From contig JAFDZU010000033.1 in NCBI GenBank assembly GCA_018266765.1, forward strand, positions 1 through 39,732: DNA of 39,732 bases, written 5' to 3'. The notes under the pieces are model-generated. The model was not told the DNA's origin, did not search any database, and worked only from the letters and a program-made list of their open reading frames with translations. Positions within the stretch are counted from its first letter, which is position 1, and each line of letters begins with the position of its first letter. This stretch comes from Bacteroidota bacterium (GTDB taxonomy: Bacteria; Bacteroidota; Ignavibacteria; Kapaibacteriales; UBA961). A program made the position numbers and the translations under genes. Positions 26,377 through 34,700 of this stretch are shown one piece after another.

Positions 26377-26580
26377 ATGGAAACAATAGTCATACAAACG
26401 CAATCGAAAAGCACATCAAAACTTTTGGTTGAATTAGCGAAAAAGTTGGGAGAAAAAGCCCACGTTTTAGACAAAGATATAGCCGAAAATTTAGTCTTAG
26501 GTGAATTTATGCAGCAAGAAAAAACAGGACAAATGGTATCAAACAAGCGATTACGGAGAAACACCTATAAATCACAGTGA
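26377..26580 (+). CDS. Small antitoxin-like protein, first of a tandem pair
   Basis: I start this at ATG 26377 (67 residues); a longer frame from 26275 adds a hydrophobic, unlikely N-terminus. The protein begins METIVIQTQS and has LLVELAKKLGEKAHVLDKD, a compact beta-helix pattern seen in many short Bacteroidota antitoxins. It then ends in a basic tail (NKRLRRNTYKSQ). It resembles the N-terminus of the next gene (LII, then QLFIGLAQRL), so the two are probably duplicates. No toxin of its own is adjacent. It may be a leftover or a second regulator of the downstream VapC. Confidence 0.6.
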   Translation: METIVIQTQSKSTSKLLVELAKKLGEKAHVLDKDIAENLVLGEFMQQEKTGQMVSNKRLRRNTYKSQ

Positions 26581-26600
26581 ACTACTTTTATGGAGAAAAT

Positions 26601-26846
26601 ATGAATGCACTTATAATAGAGCCGGAAAGTCAAGCAGATTATCAGCTTTTTATTGGCTTGGCACAACGATTACATGTTAGATTCAGAGAGGAAAAAATTA
26701 TGAAAGATGCGCCTATAAAAGACCAAAATGAAGAAGAGTTTTTTTCTTTGTTTGGAGCATTAGAAGGAATAGATTCGCAACTTCTAATAGATAGTATTAC
26801 TTCAGCTCGTACAAACAAAGAAACCGATATTTCGTGGACAACATGA
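26601..26846 (+). CDS. Antitoxin of a VapBC-type module
   Basis: I choose ATG 26601 (81 residues), which has a GGAGA ribosome site 4-9 nt upstream, over a GTG at 26577. The start MNALIIEPESQADYQLFIGLAQRL parallels the preceding antitoxin-like gene. The middle is acidic (QNEEEFFSLFGALEG) and the end likely wraps the toxin. The stop TGA shares an ATGA overlap with the ATG of the PIN-domain toxin, the usual translational coupling of antitoxin and toxin. No known antitoxin DNA-binding family is recognised with certainty. Confidence 0.75.
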   Translation: MNALIIEPESQADYQLFIGLAQRLHVRFREEKIMKDAPIKDQNEEEFFSLFGALEGIDSQLLIDSITSARTNKETDISWTT

Positions 26847-27253
26847 ACTACTTACTTGATACCAATATTTATATCTATTATTTGAATGGTCAATTCGCTT
26901 TGAATCAGAAAATTGCAGAAGTTGGCTTCAAAAATTGCTTTATTTCCGAAATAACAATTCTCGAACTTTACTATGGAATTGCCAATAGTGCTTCGGATAA
27001 AAGAGAACATAATTTGAAAAGATTACTTCAATTTGAAGCAACTTTCCAAGAAAGAATATCTATAATTCGCCCAGTTTTTGAGCAATTTGCAGAACAAAAA
27101 GTTCGATTACGAAAAGTAGGAACTCCTATAAGCGATTTTGATGTATTGATTGCATCAACGACTCTGACCAACAATTTTATTTTGGTTACCAGAAACGTAA
27201 AGGAGATGAAGAGAATTGAAAATTTACAGATTGAAAATTGGGTGGATGTTTAA
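26843..27253 (+). CDS. vapC: PIN-domain toxin, VapC-like
   Basis: The ATG at 26843 gives 136 residues, opening MNYLLDTNIYIYYLNG with the first catalytic Asp in LLDTN. Other PIN-domain acids follow: Glu in ISEITILELYYG (about 35-40), and Asp in FDVLIASTTLTNN (about 98) near the LVTRN motif. VapC toxins are Mg-dependent ribonucleases that cut tRNA or rRNA and are held inactive by the antitoxin. The start overlaps the antitoxin stop by 4 nt. The module lies between mlaE and mlaF of the lipid-transport operon. Confidence 0.92.
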   Translation: MNYLLDTNIYIYYLNGQFALNQKIAEVGFKNCFISEITILELYYGIANSASDKREHNLKRLLQFEATFQERISIIRPVFEQFAEQKVRLRKVGTPISDFDVLIASTTLTNNFILVTRNVKEMKRIENLQIENWVDV

Positions 27254-27331
27254 CTAATAACAACTATTATATTTCAATATCTTTCAGCATAATTAATCAG
27301 CGAAATCAGCAGTCTATCATTCAGTAAACGT

Positions 27332-28096
27332 ATGAATTCAATACCCTCTCTTCCTATCATCGAAGCACGAAATCTGACTGTTCGTTTTGGCGAGCGCACT
27401 ATTTTTGAGAATGTCAGTTTCACGATACATCGTGGGGATATTCTTGTGATTTTGGGAGGAAGCGGATGCGGTAAATCAACATTATTAAGGACATTAACAG
27501 GATTAAACCAACCTACTGAAGGTCAGGTTTTGATAGACGGTGAAGATTTTACTGCTGCTGTAGGAGCAGAAAGAACTCGCCTTCTCCGAAAGTTTGGCAT
27601 ATTATTTCAGTCCGGAGGGTTATTCGCTTCGATGTCGCTTGCCGAGAATATTGCTCTGCCTCTGCAAACCTATACAAATCTGAGTGAGAATGATATTGAA
27701 ACAATGATAACGCTCAAACTCGGTTCGGTTGGTCTTGATGGTTTTCAGGAATTTCTGCCTTCGGAAATCAGCGGAGGTATGAAAAAACGGGCAGGACTTG
27801 CACGAGCAATGGCACTCGACCCCGAAATTTTGTTTTTTGACGAACCGTCGGCGGGCTTAGACCCGATTAGTTCGGTTTCGCTTGATAATTTAATACTCAA
27901 TCTTAATTCTGCACTTGGCACGACGATGATAGTCGTAACGCATGAACTCGACAGTATCAACAAAATTGCCAAGCGAGCACTCATGCTTGACCGAGATGCA
28001 CAAGGTATTATCGCCTTTGGTACGCTCGACGAAGTTAAAAACAACATATCAAATCCGCGTATCAATCATTTTTTTAATAGAATTGCAGAAGAGTGA
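27332..28096 (+). CDS. mlaF: MlaF-type ABC ATPase of the lipid transporter
   Basis: The 254-residue ATPase has Walker A GGSGCGKST (residues 42-50), a Q-loop segment ILFQSGGLFASMSLAENI, the signature EISGGMKKRAGLARAMA and Walker B ILFFDEPSAGLDP, followed by the His switch in VVTHEL. The SGGLFASMS segment and ISGGMKKR signature are typical of MlaF rather than other ABC ATPases. It drives the MlaE permease from the cytoplasmic side. It is followed after 141 nt by the MCE-domain gene, and preceded by the toxin gene (78 nt gap). Confidence 0.94.
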   Translation: MNSIPSLPIIEARNLTVRFGERTIFENVSFTIHRGDILVILGGSGCGKSTLLRTLTGLNQPTEGQVLIDGEDFTAAVGAERTRLLRKFGILFQSGGLFASMSLAENIALPLQTYTNLSENDIETMITLKLGSVGLDGFQEFLPSEISGGMKKRAGLARAMALDPEILFFDEPSAGLDPISSVSLDNLILNLNSALGTTMIVVTHELDSINKIAKRALMLDRDAQGIIAFGTLDEVKNNISNPRINHFFNRIAEE

Positions 28097-28237
28097 GCGA
28101 TTGTCATTTTTTATAATGCTTATAAAAGATTCCGTAGTTTTTAATGATATAAGAGAAAAGTAGTTAATTCAGAAATAGTTTTACATCTTATATTCACAAC
28201 AATAAATCAACATTTAATTTAGTTCAGCGAGGTATCT

Positions 28238-29212
28238 ATGTCTAATCTTCCATCTCGTCGTCGGTCAAGTCCATTTTTAATTGGTCTGTTTGTACTTTCG
28301 GGAATTGCAATAGTCGTTGCCGGAGTATTCTGGCTCGGTGCATCCAAATTTTTTCAAGAATACCGTTACTTTGTTACTTATTTTGAAAGTTCAGTTTCAG
28401 GTGTTGAGAAAGGGCAACCCGTAAAATACCAAGGAGTTCCAATCGGCAATGTCAATTCAGTAAAATTAGCTCCCGATGGTAAACTGATTGAAATTACAAT
28501 GCAAATTGACCGCAAAATGACCGTCAATGATGATATATGTGTTCGTATTGAAATGGCTGGTTTGGCAGGCGGAAAATTCCTTCAATTGTTTTATCCTGAT
28601 AATCCTAATGAATTTTCTACTGTTCCCAGACTGACATTTACTCCAAAGTTTCCGGTGATTCGCTCAACACCTTCGACTCTTGATGCCATGAAACTCTCGA
28701 TTGATGAAGTGATGACCAATTTACTTGCGATTGACACAAAAAATATTTCGAGTGAATCTATTCGATTTATGCACAATGCGGCTGAACTTTTGGGCGATCC
28801 ACGCCTTAAGCAGATGATTCGCGATATTGATGAAACAAGCCGTTCAATTGGCAATCTTACTAATAAAGCCAATGAATCCAACATCATAGAGAATTTTTCG
28901 ATTGTAAGTGAAAATCTTATTCAAACAACAGATAAATTTCAGACTGCCGCCGAAAATTTAAATTCACAAATTCAACAGCTTCAGTTACAAACAAAAGCTG
29001 ACAACGCTTATAAACGCTACGATAGCGTAATGCAAACTGCCGAAAATGCTATTAATACTATAAGTCTGAATTCACAAAGAGTTCTATTTACGTTACAACA
29101 AACTATCGAAGACCTCGGCACAACAAATCGGCAACTCCGAAAATTCGTTCGGTCGGTGAATGACAATGCCTCGCAAGTATTATTAAGCGAGCCGCCGCCA
29201 AGAGAAAAATAG
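28238..29212 (+). CDS. mlaD: MlaD-type MCE-domain protein
   Basis: The 324-residue protein has one N-terminal transmembrane helix (about 13-33, FLIGLFVLSGIAIVVAGVFW). An MCE domain (about 40-125) follows with VSGVEKGQPVKYQGVPIGNV and AGLAGGKFLQLFYP. A long predicted helical tail (about 150-310, Gln/Asn/Leu-rich heptads such as NLNSQIQQLQLQTKAD) could form a tunnel or bridge across the periplasm. MCE proteins hold lipid as a hexameric ring in the periplasm. The GAGG ribosome site is 7 nt before ATG. Longer than E. coli MlaD (183 residues) because of this tail, as in Bacteroidota and chloroplast-type relatives. Confidence 0.93.
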   Translation: MSNLPSRRRSSPFLIGLFVLSGIAIVVAGVFWLGASKFFQEYRYFVTYFESSVSGVEKGQPVKYQGVPIGNVNSVKLAPDGKLIEITMQIDRKMTVNDDICVRIEMAGLAGGKFLQLFYPDNPNEFSTVPRLTFTPKFPVIRSTPSTLDAMKLSIDEVMTNLLAIDTKNISSESIRFMHNAAELLGDPRLKQMIRDIDETSRSIGNLTNKANESNIIENFSIVSENLIQTTDKFQTAAENLNSQIQQLQLQTKADNAYKRYDSVMQTAENAINTISLNSQRVLFTLQQTIEDLGTTNRQLRKFVRSVNDNASQVLLSEPPPREK

Positions 29213-29280
29213 CGATGAATGGTTCATTTCTTACTTATCTGCTCGGCTATTTTGCTGTATAATTCTATCTAATTACAACT

Positions 29281-29901
29281 ATGAAAACTATTTGCGTTCT
29301 TATTACTCTTACATTGGTGGGGTGTATTTCTATCAAAACGGAATATCAACCAATTAACTATTATCGTCTGACTCAAAAACCAATTGCACTTAAAAATATC
29401 GAAACACTTCCCGGTACATTGCTTATTCGTCCTGTTAGTATTGATGGTGAATTTGACAGTGATAAATTATTAATTTCAACTAGTGAAAGCCAACTACATC
29501 CGTATAATTATAACCGTTGGGCTACTGAAGTTTCCGAACTTGCCACAAATTTTATCGTGAACCGCTATGCAAATTACAATGCTTTTTCGGGCGGTGTAGT
29601 TGGTTCTCATTCACTCAGTGGAGCAGATTATATTCTGGAAATTCGCATAACTGAAATGACGGCTCATAACAGTGAAGTTCAAAGCCGAGATTCTAATTAT
29701 GTACAACTCACTATGACGGCTTCGCTCATTCAGCTTAATCTCCAAAAAGGAGCTAAATCTCTTCTAATGCAGAAAACATATTCAAATATAACAAGCCGCG
29801 GCGATAACCTTGTTGCGAGTATTCCAATGGCGTACAGCACCGCATTTTCTACGCTTTGCGACGAAATGCTCGTGGATATTACTCGGCATGTGAAACAGTA
29901 A
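29281..29901 (+). CDS. ABC-type transport auxiliary lipoprotein (PqiC/YmbA-like)
   Basis: The 206-residue protein has a short lipoprotein signal with LTLVGC, so Cys at about residue 15 is lipidated. The mature protein begins YYRLTQKP and has LLIRPVSIDGEFDSDKLLIS and YNRWATEVSELATNFIV. These match the PF03886 (PqiC/YmbA, ABC_trans_aux) pattern: a first conserved strand, then the Tyr-x-x-Trp-Ala helix. Such lipoproteins sit in the outer membrane and partner MCE-protein transporters. Fourth gene of the lipid transporter operon. A strong terminator follows. Confidence 0.82.
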   Translation: MKTICVLITLTLVGCISIKTEYQPINYYRLTQKPIALKNIETLPGTLLIRPVSIDGEFDSDKLLISTSESQLHPYNYNRWATEVSELATNFIVNRYANYNAFSGGVVGSHSLSGADYILEIRITEMTAHNSEVQSRDSNYVQLTMTASLIQLNLQKGAKSLLMQKTYSNITSRGDNLVASIPMAYSTAFSTLCDEMLVDITRHVKQ

Positions 29902-29931
29902 ACTACGGATAGATTCATTGTCAATAGTAAA

Positions 29932-29977
29932 AAAAAATCTCGGCTCGAAGATGAAAAACTTCTTGCCGAGATTTTTT
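29932..29977. terminator. Strong intrinsic terminator closing the mla operon
   Basis: A perfect stem (29932-29944 with 29965-29977; core TCTCGGC with GCCGAGA, flanked by an A-run and a T-run) with an inner GAAG/CTTC pair ends the operon about 30 nt after the lipoprotein stop. The A- and T-runs make it bidirectional, so it can also stop transcription from the right. Confidence 0.9.
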
Positions 29978-30088
29978 ATAATTGATAATTTACATTCTAC
30001 TTCTTCCCCACCGTCGAAAAATCTCCGAAATGCTATGTTAAAAGAAGTGACGCTATAAATTTAACACCTCATACTTATTCATAGATAG

Positions 30089-31342
30089 CTATCGTATCCC
30101 AGCACTTTGAAAATTACCGTAAATGAGCAACTTATCTCTCATACTTGCTATACCTTGAATGGAAACCGGAGTACATCCCGCATCTGTACGATATACTCCG
30201 CCATCTAGGGATTGAATTTTACGTTCTTGAACGTCATATCGTGCGATATTCCCAACTGGAGTGTCGTTGATATAATTAAATTCACCAACAATAAATACAG
30301 ATTGATTTGCTAATAAACATCCTTTTATCAAATAATTTTGATATTCATTATTTCCGAATCCTGCCTTAAAAGTTATAAATTCATCTTTATTTATATCATA
30401 GAGTAACGACCCCGAATATGATTTTCCTTTATATTTTATAGTTGCATTATTAAAGTATATGTAATACTCATTCGCAATCCAATTCCTTGGTAAACCATTT
30501 GTACTGGCTACGACTTCTGTTGATGTACCGGATAATTCGTCATAACGAAAAATTCCTGATGCGTGATTACTTTCACCGGAAATATAGTTAACATAATTAT
30601 AATATATATAACGACCAACACCTATGTAATTCATATCTAAGTTATAATCTGCCCATGGAAAAAAAATTGATATTGGTGCTTTTTCGTATTGTTTATTACT
30701 GAGAGAGTAGCGCCATAATTCATCAGAACGATTGGCATTTAGTTGTTGAATATAAACATAATCACCTGCAATAAACATATTTGTTTGTTTCATTAAATCC
30801 AATCGAATTACAGTATCCAACTGTGTAAGCTGATTCCCATCAAATTTCATGATACCGCTTCCCCGAACTATACCCTTTTCAGTTGTAAAAAGTGAGTCTG
30901 TACTATAAAAATAGAGTATGCCGTCTTTCATAGTAAAGTACCTCATAAAACTAGCAGAAATCATGAGTTTCCATTGCCGTGTATCCAATGAATAAGCCCA
31001 TAAATTTCTTGGAGATGAATAGTCACCATAGTAATCGTGATAAAAGTAAAACAAGTGATGTACTGAATCGGCAAATACAGTTCTTGTTTGCATAAAATCG
31101 TAATTAACTGTAATTCCCGGCAATGGAATATCTTCCCATTGTGACCCATTATAATATGCAAAATAATTTACAGCAACTCTTCCTTGATAGCCATACTTTT
31201 CACAATCAACATCATTAGATGTTGCGGCGAATGGACAACTTTGTAATAACAGAGAAAACAATAGTAACCCAAGCAATATTAAGTATTTTCTTGATTTACT
31301 TTGCCATTTTACAAATGGGAATTGATTTATATTGTTTTCCAT
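30089..31342 (-). CDS. Propeller-like lipoprotein of unknown function
   Basis: The 417-residue protein has a basic N-terminus, a hydrophobic core and a lipobox LLQSC (Cys at about 36). The mature part is a series of aromatic-rich strands with repeated units such as LWAYSLDTRQWK, GSGIMKFDGNQLTQL, LWRYSLSNKQYEKA and GIFRYDELSGTS. This is the kind of kelch/beta-propeller pattern where a value is followed by a label. I recognise no family with certainty. It is expected at the outer membrane facing the periplasm or surface. No catalytic motif is visible. The start is supported by the signal; a shorter Met is not available before it. Confidence 0.7.
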   Translation of the reverse strand: MENNINQFPFVKWQSKSRKYLILLGLLLFSLLLQSCPFAATSNDVDCEKYGYQGRVAVNYFAYYNGSQWEDIPLPGITVNYDFMQTRTVFADSVHHLFYFYHDYYGDYSSPRNLWAYSLDTRQWKLMISASFMRYFTMKDGILYFYSTDSLFTTEKGIVRGSGIMKFDGNQLTQLDTVIRLDLMKQTNMFIAGDYVYIQQLNANRSDELWRYSLSNKQYEKAPISIFFPWADYNLDMNYIGVGRYIYYNYVNYISGESNHASGIFRYDELSGTSTEVVASTNGLPRNWIANEYYIYFNNATIKYKGKSYSGSLLYDINKDEFITFKAGFGNNEYQNYLIKGCLLANQSVFIVGEFNYINDTPVGNIARYDVQERKIQSLDGGVYRTDAGCTPVSIQGIASMRDKLLIYGNFQSAGIR

Positions 31343-31451
31343 ATTTCACCCTTTCCTTTATTTTTGTTTCGGCAATCTTGTTCTAACGATATATAACATT
31401 TACTACAACTCTATAGATTAAAAACGACATAACCAAGAAATATATTTATTT

Positions 31452-31679
31452 TCAATGAAATACGTAGGTTTCTTTCTGGCTTGGACGATAACGGGTGACC
31501 GCAAACACGCGTGTGGAATATGAAGAAGGGATACTATCATTCCAGTCAGGGTATTGGATACCAACTGCCCACCAACATGTACCGATGATACGTCCTGCAT
31601 GTTGCTCTCCCAGCAAGTGTTTATTCAGCAAGTAATTGACGTCAGGTGTAGCACCACAGATGCGGCGAGAAATATTAAG
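31452..31679 (-). pseudogene. Possible gene remnant, C-terminal piece of an unknown protein
   Basis: In the 377-nt gap between the propeller lipoprotein and the WD40 gene, one minus-strand frame is open for 75 codons from just after a TGA to a TGA at 31452-31454, without an ATG. It reads like a real protein (LLGEQHAGRIIGTCWW, then IQYPDWNDSIPSSYSTRVF) with more G and C than the flanks. It has no recognised family. The rest of the gap holds nothing I can name. Confidence 0.35.
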
Positions 31680-31719
31680 TCATATATATAACATCTACCC
31701 CCTTACCGACCTCTACCCT

Positions 31720-34700
31720 CTACCTCACCACATCAACTCTTGTACAGTACGTTCCTTTCGTGGTAGTCAGTCGCAATACATACACACCACTGCCGAATAG
31801 ACTTAAGTCTTGGGTTTGGGTGTATATACCTTCCTGCTGCGCCCCGCTGTTGATAATTGTCTGTACTACTTGCCCAGTCAGAGAGAGTATTTCGAGGCGG
31901 CAAGCGAGCTTCTCCGGCAGCCAGTACCGGATATGCAGGATATTCTGCGCGGGATTGGGATGTACGCTCAGGAAGGTTGTATTTGGTAACTCTCGGTCAT
32001 CCGACTCTTTGCTTGGTATATCGGTCAGTGACACACCTTCTCCGAAGAGCTGGACTGTTGCCGGGCTGCCGATACCGTTATACTCAAACATCACGCGCCC
32101 GCTCGTTCTCCCAAGCTCCGAAGGCTTATATTTTAGATCTACTTTTGCGGTACTGTTCGGCTGGATTACAAAGCTGCCTCCGCCATTCACCGTAGCAAAA
32201 TCATGATCATTCGGACCTGCGAAACGTGTTGCTGTAATGGTCAGCGGAGTAGTGCTGACATTCTTAATCTCAATACTATCATGGAGTTCTTTGGTGGTCG
32301 TAAGTGGTACTTTACCAAAATCCAACATCTGGCCAGCGACCGTAATCGGCGCTGCGAGACCTTCACCACGGATAGTCTGACGGAGTGTCGTTGCCTGGGC
32401 ATAGAGTAATAGTAATGCTGATTTAACACCGGCTGACTCAGGACGGAATCGGAACTCGACGGTCTGAGCGCCGCTCACAGGAATTTCAAATGGCGGCATT
32501 CCGGTTACAATTGAAAATTGTGATGCATCTGATCCCGTAACTTGTAGGGAATCAATACGCAAGGGATAGCTTCCGGTGTTCTGAATATACGCTTGGACAA
32601 GGGTATCTTTTACATTTCCCACCAAACATTGTTTGAGGTCAATATCATGGGCAGCTCCTCCGGGTGCTACGACACTAAAGACAGGAGAAATTGCTTCCTG
32701 TACTATGCTGAGCGACTTTAAATTCCAGATTTTAATGGTATTATCATCACTGCCGGTGACTATTTTGGAGCCGTGCGGACTCCATTCTACCGTATTGACG
32801 GCACCGGAATGTCCGACTAATGTATAGAGCAATTTACCTTGTGAGACATCCCATATTCGCGCTGTTTTATCAGAACTCGCGGTGGCAATCATCGAGCCGT
32901 CGGGACTCCAAGATACATCATTAATCACATTTTTATGCCCCTTCAGCGTAAATAGTGGGAAGCCAATCGTGGACTTCCATATCACAAGGGTTGAATCTGC
33001 TCCGATTGTTGCTACTTTTGAGCCATCAGGACTCCAAATTACTGCATTCACTGCTTTGGTATGACCTTCAAGGACAGCAGTTAAATCTCCCTTTGTAGCA
33101 TCCCAAATCATCGCATTATTATCGGCACTTGCTGTTGCTACTTTTGAGCCATCCGGACTCCAAGTAATGGAGATAACATCTTTAGTGTGGACTTGTAAGG
33201 AATACAGTAATGTTCCATTCCTAGCATCCCAGATTTTTGCCGTTTTATCAGCGCTTGCCGTTGCTACTTTTAGTCCGTCCGGACTCCATACTGCCGAATG
33301 AACTTCGCCCGTATGTCCATTCAATTCAAATTGTAATTTTCCTTTTGCAGCATCATAAATCCGAGCTGTTTTATCGTCGCTGGCCGTCGTTACTTTTAAG
33401 CCATCCGGGCTCCATTCAACAGTACGGATATTATCTTTGTGAGTCGGTAAGGTAAAAAGCAGATTGCCGGTTTCCGTATTCCAGATTTTCGCCGTATTGT
33501 CCAATGATGTTGCAATTTTAGAACCATCAGGGCTGAATGTAGCATCGCACCAACGACTGTACGACAAGAACTTATTCTTATCATTAAGGACAGATAGTAC
33601 TCGCCCGTACTTTGCATCCCAAACTATCGGGAAATTGTATTGAGATGCTGCCACTATTTTAGCTCCATCAGGGCTCCACGCCGCATGATCAACGGCTCCT
33701 CCATGTCCTCGTAAATCATAGATAAGATTGCCGGTCATGGCATCCCATATTTTTGCGGTATTATCCATGCTCATCACCACTCTGTATCCGTCCGGATTCC
33801 AGGAAATGCTGTTGAATGGTCCGATAAAATGAAACAGCATAGCACCGGTAGTGGCATCCCAAAGAAAAGCGTTGTTTTCATTCGACACGGTCGCAATTTG
33901 TGAGCCGTCCGGACTCCATGCCATTGCTCTAACATCGTTATTCGTAATATCTAAATCATAGAGAATGCAAAAACTTACGAGTTGTTTTCCGGTTGAAGCA
34001 TCCCATATTCTGGTTGTACAATCCGCTCCTGCTGTCGCAACCCGCGAGCCGTCCGGACTCCATTGAGCTGTACTAATGATACCGGTGTGTCCTGTTAAAG
34101 TATAAAGGAGTGTTCCGTTGCCTGCATTCCAGATTTTTGAAGTTCTGTCGTAGGAAGCACTTACTACTTTCGTAGCATCGGGGCTCCATTCTATATCAGT
34201 TATAGAATTCTCATGATACAGTGAAAACAGATATTTTCCTGACGCAGCTTCCCAAATTTCAGCATCTCTTGAGCCAATTGCCAGGGCAATTTTTAATCCA
34301 TCCGGACTCCAGGAAACAAAGGTGATATAATTACCGAGAGTTATCGGGCGAGGGGCAACATTTTTATTGAGATCAAAAAGCATCGCGCCGGTATTGGCAT
34401 CCCAAATTTTAGCTTTCAGGGCTAAATTGCCGGATTCTCCGCTTAACGTAACTATTTTAGAGCCGTCCGGACTCCAAACTGCTTTCAATGCCACCCCCCA
34501 CTGATCATCAAGCGTGAGAAGAAGTTTGCCGGCGGTGGCATCCCAAATTTTTACTGTATTATCATCGGATGCAGTCGCTACTTTGAATCCGTCCGGACTC
34601 CACGTGATTGAGTTGATCACTTTCGTATGACCAATGAAGGAAATAAACGGGCGTCCTGTCGTACCATCCCAAAGTATTACTTTCCCTGCATTATCGGCGG

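Noticed and set aside
31418-31600. 60-codon minus-strand frame with an ATG in the gap next to the WD40 gene
   Set aside because: Another frame of the same strand (31452-31679) reads more like a real protein, so this frame is probably its shadow.
31760-32206. Plus-strand open frame of 148 codons opposite the giant WD40 gene
   Set aside because: It lies antisense within a well-supported long gene and has no protein-like features; it is a shadow of the coding frame. The same applies to other antisense frames such as 34627-35028 and 13904-14521.
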